Counted from the stretch's first letter, positions 1 to 8,788 are shown. The stretch: 64,000 nucleotides of DNA from Pedobacter sp. D749 (GCF_019317285.1 NZ_CP079218.1:2418001-2482000); one strand, 5' to 3'. Notes: generated by a model from the sequence alone, not told the origin. Made by a program: numbers and translations.

Positions 1-221
1 CTTACGAATTTACTGATGATGAGTTTAGTTATTCTGATAATGAAAAAAGATTTCATTTTAATTGGGGAGCCTTCTCAAATTATTCAGTTATCAATGATTT
101 CTTTATATTGTTGATTGACAAACGAATATTTCTCATGCTGCACAAATCTGAAACAAGTGAGTCACAATTTAATGATATCATTGAATTAACTAATTCAAAG
201 CTGAGTTTTAAAAAAGTTTAA
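1..221 (+). CDS. YcxB-like protein, C-terminal fragment (5' end outside window)
   Basis: The open frame begins at base 3 and ends at TAA 219-221, giving about 72 residues. It reads as a short W-x-x-x-x-x-Y segment followed by a hydrophobic strand and an 'I-D-K-R-I-F' stretch. That is the pattern of the C-terminal cytoplasmic half of YcxB-like membrane proteins, where the usual motif is 'lP-K-R-x-F'. Only the tail is visible, so the N-terminal membrane segments cannot be confirmed. The family assignment rests on pattern resemblance alone and is tentative. Confidence 0.45.
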   Translation, partial: YEFTDDEFSYSDNEKRFHFNWGAFSNYSVINDFFILLIDKRIFLMLHKSETSESQFNDIIELTNSKLSFKKV

Positions 222-464
222 TCATCCTAGCCTTACCCAAAACGGCTAATTTTCCGTGCATCCGTGAATTATTTTTAACTACAAAGGCACAAAGTTGAAT
301 TATAGTGTTTTCGCTGCTCTATGTATCCGGACTTTCGGACACCTGACTCCTGACTTAGTAATATTTTCCTCACCATTAAGAAGTTAAGGACATTAAGCAT
401 TCATCGATAAGTCCTGTAGTGGTAGAAATTGATCATTGATTTCGATCCCATCATCCATTTTCCA
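222..464. other. intergenic region with repeat remnants
   Basis: This lies between two convergent genes. No credible ORF. It contains a stretch of the 'tccgtgcatccgtgaatta' kind that resembles the low-complexity 'ccacagat/atctgtg' intergenic elements seen elsewhere in the window, for example at 3966-4085. No clear terminator hairpin was seen. Confidence 0.4.
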
Positions 465-1349
465 TTACACCTCTTCCATCAAAACCCCTGCTTTAACCAT
501 CCGATCTTTCCCTTGCATATCTTTCCTTAACTCAATATTAGAAAATCCCTTAGCAGCTAACATTTCAATAGTCTCTTCACCTAAATATTCATTAATTTCA
601 AAGAAAAGTTGTCCATAAGGTTTTAGATTGGTTTTTGCAAAATCAGCGATGGCTTTATAAAAAATTAAAGGGTTTTCGTCGCTTACAAATAAAGCCAGAT
701 GTGGTTCATATACTAATACGTTGTTATGCATCTCTATTTTTTCTAAACATCTGATATACGGCGGATTACTTACGATGATATCAAATTTTTCTTCAGATTG
801 AAATGTTAAAATATCTGCTGTAATAAAATTGATTTCAACACCAATTTGCTGGGCATTCTGTTTTGCAACTTCGATAGCATCAGCAGATACATCCAAAGTG
901 GTTACCTGAATGTTTGGTAAGTGTTTTTTAAGGGTTATTGGGATACAACCAGATCCAGTTCCAATATCAAGCATACTTAGCTTTTTTGGTGACTCAAAAC
1001 TGTTAACTAAAAACTGTGTATTGCAAACTGAAATGATCCATTCTACCAATTCCTCTGTCTCAGGTCTTGGTATCAATACATTTTCGTTTACTTTAAAAAC
1101 CAAACCGTAAAAATGGGCTTCCTCCAGAATATGCTGAATGGGTTTTCCAATCTGCAGGTCGTTAAGGATGCTCAGTAGTTTTTGCATATTGATAAAGCTG
1201 ATGTCGATATCCTTTTGCATGATCAGTTTACCTGAAGATAAAGCTAAAACCTTCTCGGCTGCAATAGTAAATAATGCTTTTGCTTCATTACGATCATATA
1301 AAGCGCCAAGTTCCAGTTCATAATGCTCGGCTAATTCTCTCACCTTCAT
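465..1349 (-). CDS. prmC: Peptide chain release factor N5-glutamine methyltransferase PrmC
   Basis: PrmC methylates the glutamine of the GGQ motif in release factors RF1 and RF2, using S-adenosylmethionine, and acts in the cytoplasm. The 294-aa length is typical. The N-terminal helical domain (about 1-90) is followed by 'PRPETEELV' (95-103), the SAM-binding motif 'LDIGTGSGCIPI' (127-138) and the catalytic NPPY motif (195-198), which together identify PrmC rather than another methyltransferase. The start ATG at 1349 lies five bases after a perfect TAnnTTTG box on the minus strand (1362-1355), so the mRNA may be leaderless. It is divergent from ribD. Confidence 0.95.
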   Translation of the reverse strand: MKVRELAEHYELELGALYDRNEAKALFTIAAEKVLALSSGKLIMQKDIDISFINMQKLLSILNDLQIGKPIQHILEEAHFYGLVFKVNENVLIPRPETEELVEWIISVCNTQFLVNSFESPKKLSMLDIGTGSGCIPITLKKHLPNIQVTTLDVSADAIEVAKQNAQQIGVEINFITADILTFQSEEKFDIIVSNPPYIRCLEKIEMHNNVLVYEPHLALFVSDENPLIFYKAIADFAKTNLKPYGQLFFEINEYLGEETIEMLAAKGFSNIELRKDMQGKDRMVKAGVLMEEV

Positions 1350-1354
1350 ATATA

Positions 1355-1362
1355 CAAAATTA
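1355..1362 (-). promoter_or_regulatory. Bacteroidota -7 box of prmC (TAATTTTG)
   Basis: The minus strand reads TAATTTTG, a perfect match to the Bacteroidota -7 consensus TAnnTTTG. It is separated from the prmC ATG by five bases, which puts the expected transcript start at or next to the start codon. No clear -33 TTTG was found at the standard distance. Confidence 0.55.
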
Positions 1363-1416
1363 CTTAATTGAGATGATAACAGCGCTCTTTGATAAGAGCC
1401 ATGACTCTTTTTTTAC

Positions 1417-1424
1417 TACTTTTG
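1417..1424 (+). promoter_or_regulatory. Bacteroidota -7 box of ribD (TACTTTTG)
   Basis: TACTTTTG matches TAnnTTTG exactly and ends five bases before the ribD ATG at 1430. A TTTG at 1388-1391 could be the -33 element, but the spacing of 25 bases is longer than usual. The geometry predicts a leaderless or nearly leaderless ribD transcript and supports the ATG at 1430 over upstream in-frame starts. Confidence 0.55.
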
Positions 1425-1429
1425 CGCTA

Positions 1430-2482
1430 ATGAGCGATGAATTTTACGTAAAACGTTGTCTTGACCTGGCGATCTTAGCTTCGGGGAACGTTAGTCCGAA
1501 CCCGATGGTTGGTTGTGTGATTGTTGTAAACGGCAAAATTATTGGAGAAGGATATCATCAGGAATATGGAAAATCGCACGCCGAACCCAATGCCGTTAAA
1601 GCTGTATTTGATCAATATGGAGATGAGGCTGAGGCCATGTTAAAACAGGCAACAGCTTACGTTAACCTGGAGCCCTGTGCACATTTTGGTAAAACGCCTC
1701 CATGTGCAGATTTATTGGTAAAACATCAGTTAAAGAAAATAGTTATTGGCAATAGAGATCCTTTTTCAGGGGTTGATGGTAAAGGTATCGAAAAACTAAA
1801 AAATGCAGGAATTGAAGTAGTAAGTGGAATTCTGGACGATGATTGCCGTTATTTCAACAGAAGGTTTTTTACCAGGATCGAAAAACAAAGGCCATATATC
1901 ATTTTAAAATGGGCAGAAACTGCGAATGGTTATTTCGCGACGAAAGATGGTCACCAGAAGTGGATCAGCGGAGCTTTAGCCAAACGTTTGGCACACCAAT
2001 GGCGTAGCGAAGAAGATGCAATCCTGATTGGCAAACAGACTGCGATTATGGATAACCCACAGTTAACTTCCCGTGAGTGGCCTGGTAAAAACCCCATACG
2101 TCTCGTCATCGACAAAAACCTTCAGGTGCCACTAAGCAATCATATCTTTAATGCAGCGGCCAAAACCATTATCTTTAATGAGGTTAAAACAGATGTTGTT
2201 GACAATATCCATTATATCCAGATGGAAGACATGCACTTTTATTTAGCACAAAAAATCGCTTTTCAACTTTACCTGATGGATATACAATCTGTAATTATTG
2301 AAGGGGGCGCCAATATTTTAAATCAATTTTTAAATACTAACCTATGGGATGAAGCACGTATTTTTACTTCATCTACCAGCTGGAGTGATGGGGTTTCTTC
2401 TCCAAACATTAATGGAAGTCTCCAGGAAACCATACAAATTGAAAATGACAAACTCTCTATCTATCTAAACGACATCAAATAA
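1430..2482 (+). CDS. ribD: Bifunctional diaminohydroxyphosphoribosylaminopyrimidine deaminase / reductase RibD
   Basis: Riboflavin biosynthesis: it deaminates the pyrimidine ring and then reduces the ribose side chain with NADPH. At 350 aa it has the usual two-domain length. The N-terminal deaminase shows the zinc signature H50-A-E52 and P82-C83 ... P-P-C92, and the C-terminal reductase domain runs from about 150. The frame is open upstream to 1274, but I start at ATG 1430 because 'MSDEFYVKRCLDLA' is the usual RibD N-terminus and a promoter box ends at 1424. The stop is directly followed by the ATG of the DMT transporter (2483), so the two are probably co-transcribed. Confidence 0.94.
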   Translation: MSDEFYVKRCLDLAILASGNVSPNPMVGCVIVVNGKIIGEGYHQEYGKSHAEPNAVKAVFDQYGDEAEAMLKQATAYVNLEPCAHFGKTPPCADLLVKHQLKKIVIGNRDPFSGVDGKGIEKLKNAGIEVVSGILDDDCRYFNRRFFTRIEKQRPYIILKWAETANGYFATKDGHQKWISGALAKRLAHQWRSEEDAILIGKQTAIMDNPQLTSREWPGKNPIRLVIDKNLQVPLSNHIFNAAAKTIIFNEVKTDVVDNIHYIQMEDMHFYLAQKIAFQLYLMDIQSVIIEGGANILNQFLNTNLWDEARIFTSSTSWSDGVSSPNINGSLQETIQIENDKLSIYLNDIK

Positions 2483-3352
2483 ATGATCTACATTATTTTA
2501 AGCATTTGCTGTAGTGTTACCGTAGCTGTATTATTAAAGCTGGCAAAACGGTACCAAATCAGTATTATTCAAGCCGTTACCATTAATTATCTTGCTGCAC
2601 TAAGCTTATGTTTTCTTTTTTTTAAACCCGATGTCAAACTGATTAATTCTACTGCACCATGGCCTATTTATATTGCACTGGCTATTTTATTGCCGTCGAT
2701 ATTTTTATTCCTTGCTGCATCAGTAAAGAATCTTGGCATTGTTAAAACCGACATTGCGCAACGCTTGTCGCTATTTATTCCGATACTGGCGGCTTATTTT
2801 ATTTTTAAAGAAGATTTTAATAACCTTAAAATTATTGGCCTTTTGATAGGTTTCGTTGCTATTTTCTTAACTTTTTTACGAAAATCCGATCAGGAAAAAG
2901 GCAGCAAAGGAAGCCTGCTTTTCCCTATTATGGTATTTGTCGGTTTTGGCGTAATCGATGTCCTTTTTAAACAAATTGCATTATATAAAGAACTGCCTTA
3001 TACAACTTCGCTTTTCACAGTTTTCTGCCTTTCATTCGTCGTATCGCTGCTCATTGTGATCACCATGGTTATTTCGGGAAAAATAAAATTACAATTGGTT
3101 AATGTTGTTTGTGGACTGATTTTGGGCTTTTTTAACTTTGGCAACATTCTTTTTTACATGAAGGCTCATAAGGCATTGGCAGAAAATCCATCTACCGTTT
3201 TTGCAGCCATGAATTTAGGGGTAATTATTGCAGGTACATTAATTGGCGTAATTGCTTTTAAAGAAAAATTAACTAAACTGAATTATGTGGGGATAGTTTT
3301 GGCTATCGCTGCTGTTATCTTTATAACCTTATCACAAAATGCTGTTCGATGA
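2483..3352 (+). CDS. EamA/DMT-family transporter
   Basis: A 289-aa integral membrane protein with about ten hydrophobic helices arranged as two similar halves, which is the EamA drug/metabolite transporter layout. Late in the protein, 'AFKEKLTKLNYVGIVLAIAA' is the typical 'f-x-E-x-l-s-x-x-q-x-x-G-x-x-L' end of the second EamA repeat. The substrate is unknown. The gene abuts ribD with no gap and overlaps the next gene by 14 bp, so it sits inside a ribD-transporter-YigZ transcription unit. A link to flavin transport is possible from position alone but nothing in the protein shows it. Confidence 0.82.
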   Translation: MIYIILSICCSVTVAVLLKLAKRYQISIIQAVTINYLAALSLCFLFFKPDVKLINSTAPWPIYIALAILLPSIFLFLAASVKNLGIVKTDIAQRLSLFIPILAAYFIFKEDFNNLKIIGLLIGFVAIFLTFLRKSDQEKGSKGSLLFPIMVFVGFGVIDVLFKQIALYKELPYTTSLFTVFCLSFVVSLLIVITMVISGKIKLQLVNVVCGLILGFFNFGNILFYMKAHKALAENPSTVFAAMNLGVIIAGTLIGVIAFKEKLTKLNYVGIVLAIAAVIFITLSQNAVR

Positions 3353-3953
3353 TTCCTATAAAACCATCGAAAATACCTCAGAAGGTATATTTCGAGATAA
3401 GGGCAGCAAATTTATTGCTTATGCCTACCCAATCCGCAGTGAAGAAGAAGTAAAGCCAATCATTATGAGCCTGCGTGCTACTAATGCAAAGGCCAATCAT
3501 TTTTGTTATGCTTACCGTTTAACGCCAGATCGGTCTGTTTATAGAACGAATGATGATGGAGAACCTTCTGGTACCGCCGGCAGGCCAATCCTGAATTGTT
3601 TATTATCAGAAGACATTACCAATGTTTTAATTGTAGTTGTGCGTTATTTTGGCGGCACCTTACTCGGAGTTCCGGGTTTAATTAACGCATACAAAAACGC
3701 TAGTATAGAAGCCATTAAAGCTTCAAAAATTATTGCGAAAACGGTTAATGATGTGTATGAAGCTCATTTCGAATACCTACAGATGAATGATGTAATGAAG
3801 TTGAGCAAAGAGGAAAATTTACAGATTTTAGCGCAACAGTTTGATACCAATTGTATCTTGAAATTTGAAGTGAGAAAGGCACAACTCAATCAGGTTTTGA
3901 GTAAATTTGATAAAATTGAAGGTGTTAAACTAAAATATCTCCACACAATTTAA
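3339..3953 (+). CDS. YigZ family protein (IMPACT N-terminal domain)
   Basis: 204 aa. It has the signature of the YigZ/IMPACT family: 'RDKGSKFIAYAYPI' near the start, 'AKANHFCYAYRL' around 50-61, 'DDGEPSGTAGRPIL' around 72-85 and 'VVVRYFGGTLLG' around 99-110. The role is not settled; family members are linked to translation or stress control, and the C-terminal part resembles the EF-G domain V fold. It overlaps the DMT transporter gene by 14 bp. Identification of the family is secure, the function is not. Confidence 0.9.
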   Translation: MLFDDSYKTIENTSEGIFRDKGSKFIAYAYPIRSEEEVKPIIMSLRATNAKANHFCYAYRLTPDRSVYRTNDDGEPSGTAGRPILNCLLSEDITNVLIVVVRYFGGTLLGVPGLINAYKNASIEAIKASKIIAKTVNDVYEAHFEYLQMNDVMKLSKEENLQILAQQFDTNCILKFEVRKAQLNQVLSKFDKIEGVKLKYLHTI

Positions 3954-3965
3954 TAACTACAGATA

Positions 3966-4085
3966 CTAGTTCTGCGTTGATCAGCGAAATCTGCGGGAAT
4001 AAATAGAATGTAGATAAAACGTAATTAGTAACCACAGATCAGAAGGATCAACACAGATAAATCTGTTTCTGTAGAATCTGCTGGG
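3966..4085. repeat. Intergenic 'ccacagat/atctgtt' type repeat
   Basis: The interval before the phosphorylase gene is built from short imperfect repeats such as 'accacagatcagaaggat', 'caacacagataaatctgttt' and 'atctgctggga', with inverted copies. A shorter relative, 'attaaccacagataaacaca', lies at 7887-7906 after galK. The pattern looks like a dispersed non-coding element rather than a gene. Confidence 0.45.
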
Positions 4086-4101
4086 ACAATATAAACCAAA
4101 T

Positions 4102-4962
4102 ATGAAAATATCCGAAAGCGACTTAATTATCAATCCTGATGGCAGCATCTACCACTTAAATCTTCTGCCTGGAGATATTGCAGATACCGTAATTACCGTG
4201 GGCGACCCAGACCGTGTTGGCGAAGTGAGTAAATATTTCGACCAGATAGAATTTAAAAAAGGAAAGCGGGAATTTATTACCCATACCGGTTATATAGGTA
4301 AAAAGAGGGTAACTGTACTTTCAACAGGTATTGGTACAGATAACATTGATATCGTTTTTAATGAACTGGATGCGCTGGTAAACGTCGATTTCGAAACCCG
4401 TGAAGTAAAAAAAGAATTGACCTCACTGAATATTATCCGTGTAGGCACATCAGGAGCCGTTCAGCCAGACATCCCCATGGGAACGATTTTAGCCTCCTCC
4501 CATGGTTTGGGTATGGATGCTTTAATGAATTATTACCTGCAGCAATTATCTGGCGATGAGCAACTTTTAATGGATGACATCAAGATACATTTTGGTCATT
4601 TAAAAAATATCAACCCCTACTTAACAGCTGCCGATGAAGGTCTTTTAAATACCATTGGCAAAGATATGGTTCATGGCATCACCATTACTGCTCCGGGTTT
4701 TTACGCTCCACAAGGCAGGATAGTACGGGCGAAAAATGCAGTTCCCGATTTCATCGGACTTATTAATAGTTTCCAGAGCAACCAGTATCGCATTACCAAT
4801 TTAGAAATGGAAACAGCAGGGATTTACGCATTAGCAAAAGTTTTGGGACATAAAGCACTTTCGGTAAATGCTATCTTAGCCAGTCGCGTGAAATTCGAAT
4901 TCAGTAATGAGCCTGATAAAATTGTAGAACAGGCCATTAAAACGGTGTTGGAAAGGATTTAA
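4102..4962 (+). CDS. Nucleoside phosphorylase (PNP/UDP family, uridine phosphorylase-like)
   Basis: 286 aa, single PNP_UDP_1 domain. These enzymes cleave nucleosides with phosphate to give the base and ribose-1-phosphate, serving nucleoside salvage. Visible motifs are 'VGDPDRVGEVSKYF' near residue 34, 'STGIGTDNIDIVFNEL' near 75, 'RVGTSGAVQPDIPMG' near 114 and 'NLEMETAGIYALAKVLGH' near 234, the last being the substrate-ribose-binding ME-E segment. The order and spacing suit uridine phosphorylase-like enzymes, but specificity (uridine, purine or methylthioadenosine) cannot be settled by eye. It stands alone after a repeat-rich gap. Confidence 0.88.
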   Translation: MKISESDLIINPDGSIYHLNLLPGDIADTVITVGDPDRVGEVSKYFDQIEFKKGKREFITHTGYIGKKRVTVLSTGIGTDNIDIVFNELDALVNVDFETREVKKELTSLNIIRVGTSGAVQPDIPMGTILASSHGLGMDALMNYYLQQLSGDEQLLMDDIKIHFGHLKNINPYLTAADEGLLNTIGKDMVHGITITAPGFYAPQGRIVRAKNAVPDFIGLINSFQSNQYRITNLEMETAGIYALAKVLGHKALSVNAILASRVKFEFSNEPDKIVEQAIKTVLERI

Positions 4963-5126
4963 TTAAGGCCGATCAATCACCAATATAACCTCAAGTGCAC
5001 TAAGATGTCTCAGGTGGTTAAAATAAACCATTAATAACCTATAAAGCACTAAAATTAACAACTTATCCAAAAAACTGAAAAGTCAGATGGTAACATCTAA
5101 CTCCACTTAAATAAATCTTTTAAAAA

Positions 5127-5161
5127 GATCTCTCCACTACGTTTACTTCGGTCGAGATGAA
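5127..5161. repeat. REP-like element copy, family A
   Basis: 'agatctctccactac' followed by 'acttcggtcgagatga'. Nearly the same sequence recurs at 23002-23038, and related ones at 12569-12671 and 13995-14103. All are intergenic. Confidence 0.6.
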
Positions 5162-5170
5162 GATTGTAGA

Positions 5171-5200
5171 GAAATAAAAAGGCCTGAAATTTCAGGCCTC
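5171..5200 (-). terminator. Rho-independent terminator of galM-DUF1398
   Basis: The perfect inverted repeat AGGCCTGAAA/TTTCAGGCCT (5180-5199) is followed, reading on the minus strand, by TTTTTATTTC. It lies six bases past the DUF1398 stop codon and ends the minus-strand unit. Confidence 0.85.
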
Positions 5201-5205
5201 CATGT

Positions 5206-5601
5206 TTATACTATTCGTATCTTCTCTTTTACGAGTTCATTCCCTTCTGTATCCAGATAAGTGCAGGTCATCTCATCAAGATCAGTAACCCATTTTTCCA
5301 CTCCCGCATCTGCCGCCTGTTTACAAAAGGTAATATAATCTGTTTCACCTTGTTGATGTACTTCTAAAGCGTGTTCCAATTTTCCTGCAGAAGATTCTTC
5401 ATTGATAATCAAAGTTGGATATTCATCAGGACTCAGCTGTTGTGCATTATCTTCGTCATCAAAATAGATCGATAAACCATTGCTTACATAAACATCATTC
5501 CGTTTAACACCCAATTCCTTAATTTCTTTTATAAACTGCGGGAAATCTGCACCAGTTTTAATTTTTGATTCTGCTGCCCGGATGTTTTCGATAGTGAACA
5601 T
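5206..5601 (-). CDS. DUF1398 family protein
   Basis: 131 aa, with the DUF1398 pattern 'ADFPQFIKEIKELGVKRNDV' followed by a strand with 'G-x-x-x-Y' and a C-terminal 'YLDTEGNELVKEKI'. This is a small soluble protein family of unknown function with homologues in enterics (YbcV type). It lies four bases downstream of galM on the same strand and ahead of a strong terminator, so it is the last gene of a galM transcript. Nothing in the sequence links it biochemically to galactose. Confidence 0.75.
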   Translation of the reverse strand: MFTIENIRAAESKIKTGADFPQFIKEIKELGVKRNDVYVSNGLSIYFDDEDNAQQLSPDEYPTLIINEESSAGKLEHALEVHQQGETDYITFCKQAADAGVEKWVTDLDEMTCTYLDTEGNELVKEKIRIV

Positions 5602-5604
5602 AAT

Positions 5605-6654
5605 TTATTTGTTTAATGAAACTTTGTAAATGGTTGTTTGCGTGTACAAATCTTCTGGTCTTAATATGGTACTTGGAAATTCAGGAATGTTTATTGCATT
5701 GGGGTGATGCTGTGTTTCCACACAAAAAGCACCGAAGCTGCCGTAATCCCTTCCGCCTTTACCATTTTTTACATCCAAATATTTTGAGGTATAAAGATGT
5801 GCTACAGGTTCTGTTGTATATACGCTTAAAACTAAACCACTTTCTTCTTCAATTGTTTTGGCTGCCAGCGATAAATCGCCATAGATTTTATCCAGAACGT
5901 AAGTTTGGTCGTAACCTTCTTCCTCATCCCAATCCTGCCCAATCGCCTTAGATTTTGTAAAATCCAGGTGTGTACCTTCAACAGGGATCAGTTTACCTGT
6001 TACCGAATAATTACTGTCCTGCTCTAAATAATTTGAAGCGAAAATCTGTTGCTTATGGTTTTTGACGTTTCCGCCTTCAGTAGCCAGGTTAAAATAACCA
6101 TGATGTGTTAAATTGATTGCGGTAGCCTGATCAGTCTCTGCTTCATAACTTAAAATCAACTCATCATTTTCGGTAAGTTCGAAAGTAAGATCGATGATCA
6201 GGTTGCCTGGGAAATTCTCTTCGCCATCCACACTTTCATATTGTAAGGTAACCGACGATTGTTGCCCTTCGCCCACTTCAACAATATCCCAAACTTTTTT
6301 ATCAAAGCCTTCTATACCGCCGTGTAGCGTATCAGTACCAGCATTTTGTGCCAGTTGATAGTCTTCTCCGTCAATGGTAAACCGGCCATTTTTGATGCGA
6401 TTGGCATAACGCCCCACAACAGCGCCCAGATATGGATACTGGGTTAGGTAATCCGGATTGAGGTATTCGTCGAAAGTATCAAAGCCCAATACAATATCCT
6501 GCATTTCACCTTTGGCGTTTTTAACGATGAATTTGTTAATGATCGCACCATAATTGAATATTTTAACATAAGTGCCTTTACTATTGGTTAGTTCGATTGC
6601 GATAACTTCTTCGCCATCAATAATTTTTCCGGTAGGTATTTGCTGAACGCTCAT
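5605..6654 (-). CDS. galM: Aldose 1-epimerase (mutarotase) GalM
   Basis: Interconverts alpha and beta anomers of galactose and other aldoses in the first step of the Leloir pathway. At 349 aa it is the standard length. Characteristic segments are 'YPYLGAVVGRYANRIKNGRF' near 72-91, 'NAGTDTLHGGIEGFDKKVWD' (catalytic-site histidine in LHGG), 'NLTHHGYFNL' (second histidine) near 183, and 'VETQHHPNAIN' near 315 before the catalytic glutamate region. There is no signal peptide, so it is cytoplasmic. It is divergent from galK across 76 bp, and DUF1398 follows it. Confidence 0.94.
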   Translation of the reverse strand: MSVQQIPTGKIIDGEEVIAIELTNSKGTYVKIFNYGAIINKFIVKNAKGEMQDIVLGFDTFDEYLNPDYLTQYPYLGAVVGRYANRIKNGRFTIDGEDYQLAQNAGTDTLHGGIEGFDKKVWDIVEVGEGQQSSVTLQYESVDGEENFPGNLIIDLTFELTENDELILSYEAETDQATAINLTHHGYFNLATEGGNVKNHKQQIFASNYLEQDSNYSVTGKLIPVEGTHLDFTKSKAIGQDWDEEEGYDQTYVLDKIYGDLSLAAKTIEEESGLVLSVYTTEPVAHLYTSKYLDVKNGKGGRDYGSFGAFCVETQHHPNAINIPEFPSTILRPEDLYTQTTIYKVSLNK

Positions 6655-6685
6655 AAATTGTAACTTAGGGCTTTTGTATCCTAAA

Positions 6686-6693
6686 CAAACATA
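6686..6693 (-). promoter_or_regulatory. Bacteroidota -7 box of galM (TATGTTTG)
   Basis: On the minus strand TATGTTTG fits TAnnTTTG exactly and would start transcription about 6680, leaving a leader of about 25 bases before the ATG at 6654. No good -33 element is visible. Confidence 0.45.
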
Positions 6694-6730
6694 CTACTAT
6701 TAATGCTTTTAATAAATATATTTTAGCCAA

Positions 6731-7882
6731 ATGAATATTAACCTTGAGGAAAAATTTGCAGCGCAATACCATAAAAAAGCCGATGCCATATATTTTACAC
6801 CCGGTCGCGTTAACCTCATTGGCGAGCATATTGATTACAACGGCGGTCTGGTAATGCCCTGTGCCATTACCCTTGGAACCTGGTTGGCCATTGCGCCTAA
6901 TAATGAAAACAAATTTAGGTTTAAGAGTCTGAATTTCGAGATGGAAACGACTCTTGAAAGCAATGTTTTAAATGGAAAAGATGGTAGCCATTGGACCAAT
7001 TATCCTATAGGTGTAATTAATGAAATGATCAAAGATGGAAAAGAGATCACCGGACTGGATTTTCTTTTTTATGGAAATATCCCCATCGGATCAGGGCTTT
7101 CTTCTTCTGCATCGATTGAAATCGCTACGGCTTATGCTTTAAACAGTTACTTTAACCTGGGTTACGACCGATTAGATCTTGTTAAGATTGCCAAAAGGGT
7201 GGAGAATGATTTTATTGGCCTAAACTCAGGCATAATGGATCAATTTGCGGTTGCTTTCGGCGAAAAAAACAAAGCGATTGTTTTAGACTGCGAGACTTTA
7301 AAATATAAAATGGTTGATATTGATCTAGGGAACTATGTGCTGGCCATCATTAATACCAATAAACCGCGCGAACTGGCAGATTCTAAATATAATGAACGTG
7401 TTGCTGAATGTCAAACAGCCTTAAAGTTATTAAACGAAGAAATTACACTTCACTATCTTTGTGAGCTTAACGCTGAAAAGTTTGCTTTACACAGCCATTT
7501 AATAACAGATGAAACTATTTTAAACCGTGCAACACATGTAGTTAAGGAAAATGATCGGGTTCATTTGGCTGCTAAAGCATTAAACGGCGGAAACCTGGAA
7601 GAATTCGGCCGCCTGATGTATGCCTCACATGAATCGTTAAGAACACTATATGAAGTAAGCGGTAAAGAACTGGATACTGTAGTAGATTTCTGTACCGGCT
7701 ATGACCATGTAATCGGTGCACGAATGACAGGCGCTGGCTTTGGTGGTTGTGCAATTGCATTACTGGAGAAAGGATACGAAGAAGACTTTGCAAAACACTT
7801 AACAGATTATTACGTAGATAAAATTGGCTACCCTGCAGCAATTTATATTAGCGAAATTGGTAATGGTCCAATTAAGTTGTAA
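6731..7882 (+). CDS. galK: Galactokinase GalK
   Basis: Phosphorylates galactose to galactose-1-phosphate with ATP. At 383 aa it has all three GHMP-kinase motifs: 'PGRVNLIGEHIDYNGGLVMP' near residue 25 (galactokinase signature), the ATP-binding 'GNIPIGSGLSSSASIEIATA' near 114, and 'GARMTGAGFGGCAIALL' near 335. Divergent from galM, so the two enzymes opening the Leloir pathway share an intergenic control region; galT and galE are not in the window. Confidence 0.95.
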   Translation: MNINLEEKFAAQYHKKADAIYFTPGRVNLIGEHIDYNGGLVMPCAITLGTWLAIAPNNENKFRFKSLNFEMETTLESNVLNGKDGSHWTNYPIGVINEMIKDGKEITGLDFLFYGNIPIGSGLSSSASIEIATAYALNSYFNLGYDRLDLVKIAKRVENDFIGLNSGIMDQFAVAFGEKNKAIVLDCETLKYKMVDIDLGNYVLAIINTNKPRELADSKYNERVAECQTALKLLNEEITLHYLCELNAEKFALHSHLITDETILNRATHVVKENDRVHLAAKALNGGNLEEFGRLMYASHESLRTLYEVSGKELDTVVDFCTGYDHVIGARMTGAGFGGCAIALLEKGYEEDFAKHLTDYYVDKIGYPAAIYISEIGNGPIKL

Positions 7883-7948
7883 TATATTAACCACAGATAA
7901 ACACAGATTCGTAATTATACCTCATCGGTGTAATCACTTTAAAAAATA

Positions 7949-8479
7949 ATGAGAAAATTAAAATTAGACGAGTTAAACCGTCCGGATATTGAAGCGTTTA
8001 AAGCACAGGAAAAATTACCTGTTGTAGTGGTTTTGGATAATGTGCGCAGTATGCACAATGTAGGTTCAATATTCCGTACTGCTGATGGATTTGCTTTAGA
8101 AAAAGTGATTCTTTGTGGCATAACTGCACAACCACCACACCGTGAGATTGAAAAAACGGCTCTGGGTGCTACACAATCGGTAGACTGGATTCACTATACA
8201 AACACTTTACAAGCTGTTGATGCCCTTAGGGATTTAGGATACGAAATTATTGCCATTGAACAGGCAGAGAATAGCACGATGCTAAATACTTTTACACCCG
8301 ATCCCAATAAAAAATATGCGCTTATTTTCGGGAATGAAGTTGATGGTGTTAGCGATGAGGTAATGGCTAAAATTGATGAATGCATAGAAATTCCGCAATT
8401 TGGAACCAAACATTCTTTTAACATCGTAATTTCTGCTGGAATAGTATTTTGGGATTTCTTTGCTAAACTGAGGCTGTAA
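7949..8479 (+). CDS. TrmH/SpoU-family RNA 2'-O-methyltransferase
   Basis: 176 aa, a minimal SPOUT methyltransferase without an extra RNA-binding domain. The N-terminal 'LDNVRSMHNVGSIFRTADGF' carries the catalytic arginine of motif 1, 'ALIFGNEVDGVSDEV' is motif 2 and 'IPQFGTKHSFNIVISAGI' is motif 3, which forms the SAM-binding knot. It methylates the ribose of tRNA or rRNA; which position is modified cannot be told. It follows galK after a 66-bp gap that holds a short repeat remnant. Confidence 0.88.
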   Translation: MRKLKLDELNRPDIEAFKAQEKLPVVVVLDNVRSMHNVGSIFRTADGFALEKVILCGITAQPPHREIEKTALGATQSVDWIHYTNTLQAVDALRDLGYEIIAIEQAENSTMLNTFTPDPNKKYALIFGNEVDGVSDEVMAKIDECIEIPQFGTKHSFNIVISAGIVFWDFFAKLRL

Positions 8480-8788
8480 TTTATCCAAATTTTTCACAAC
8501 GAAAAACAAAGAGATGTTATTCAGCAATAAGAAAAACCCAATTAGACAAGTAGAATTTTAATGACTTCATAAACGACCTTTTTTAGGTTTTGTTCAGAAT
8601 ACTATACAAAAACTAACATAATTTCAGTTACATAGTAACATTTTTGTGAAATTAATTTATACTCTTAATCTCCTGATAACATGCTATTTGTGTAAAATAT
8701 ATGGTGTTTGGCAAGATTTTTTCTAAGACCATGCAAAACAGTACGATAAAAAAACTGTTAAGACACTAATATTAAAAAATAGAATAAC
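8480..8788. other. Intergenic/leader region upstream of the OmpA-family gene
   Basis: 309 bp, very AT-rich, with no ORF. A TTTG-containing stretch around 8685-8692 and an AT-rich tract next to the start are compatible with a long 5' leader, but I could not fix a promoter with a consensus -7 box. Confidence 0.4.

Noticed and set aside
1274-1429. Upstream extension of ribD with several in-frame ATGs
   Set aside because: RibD homology starts at MSDEFY; the -7 box at 1417-1424 lies downstream of these ATGs.
5616-5951. 111-codon plus-strand ORF over galM
   Set aside because: Antisense shadow of galM; no motif, neighbours or start context.
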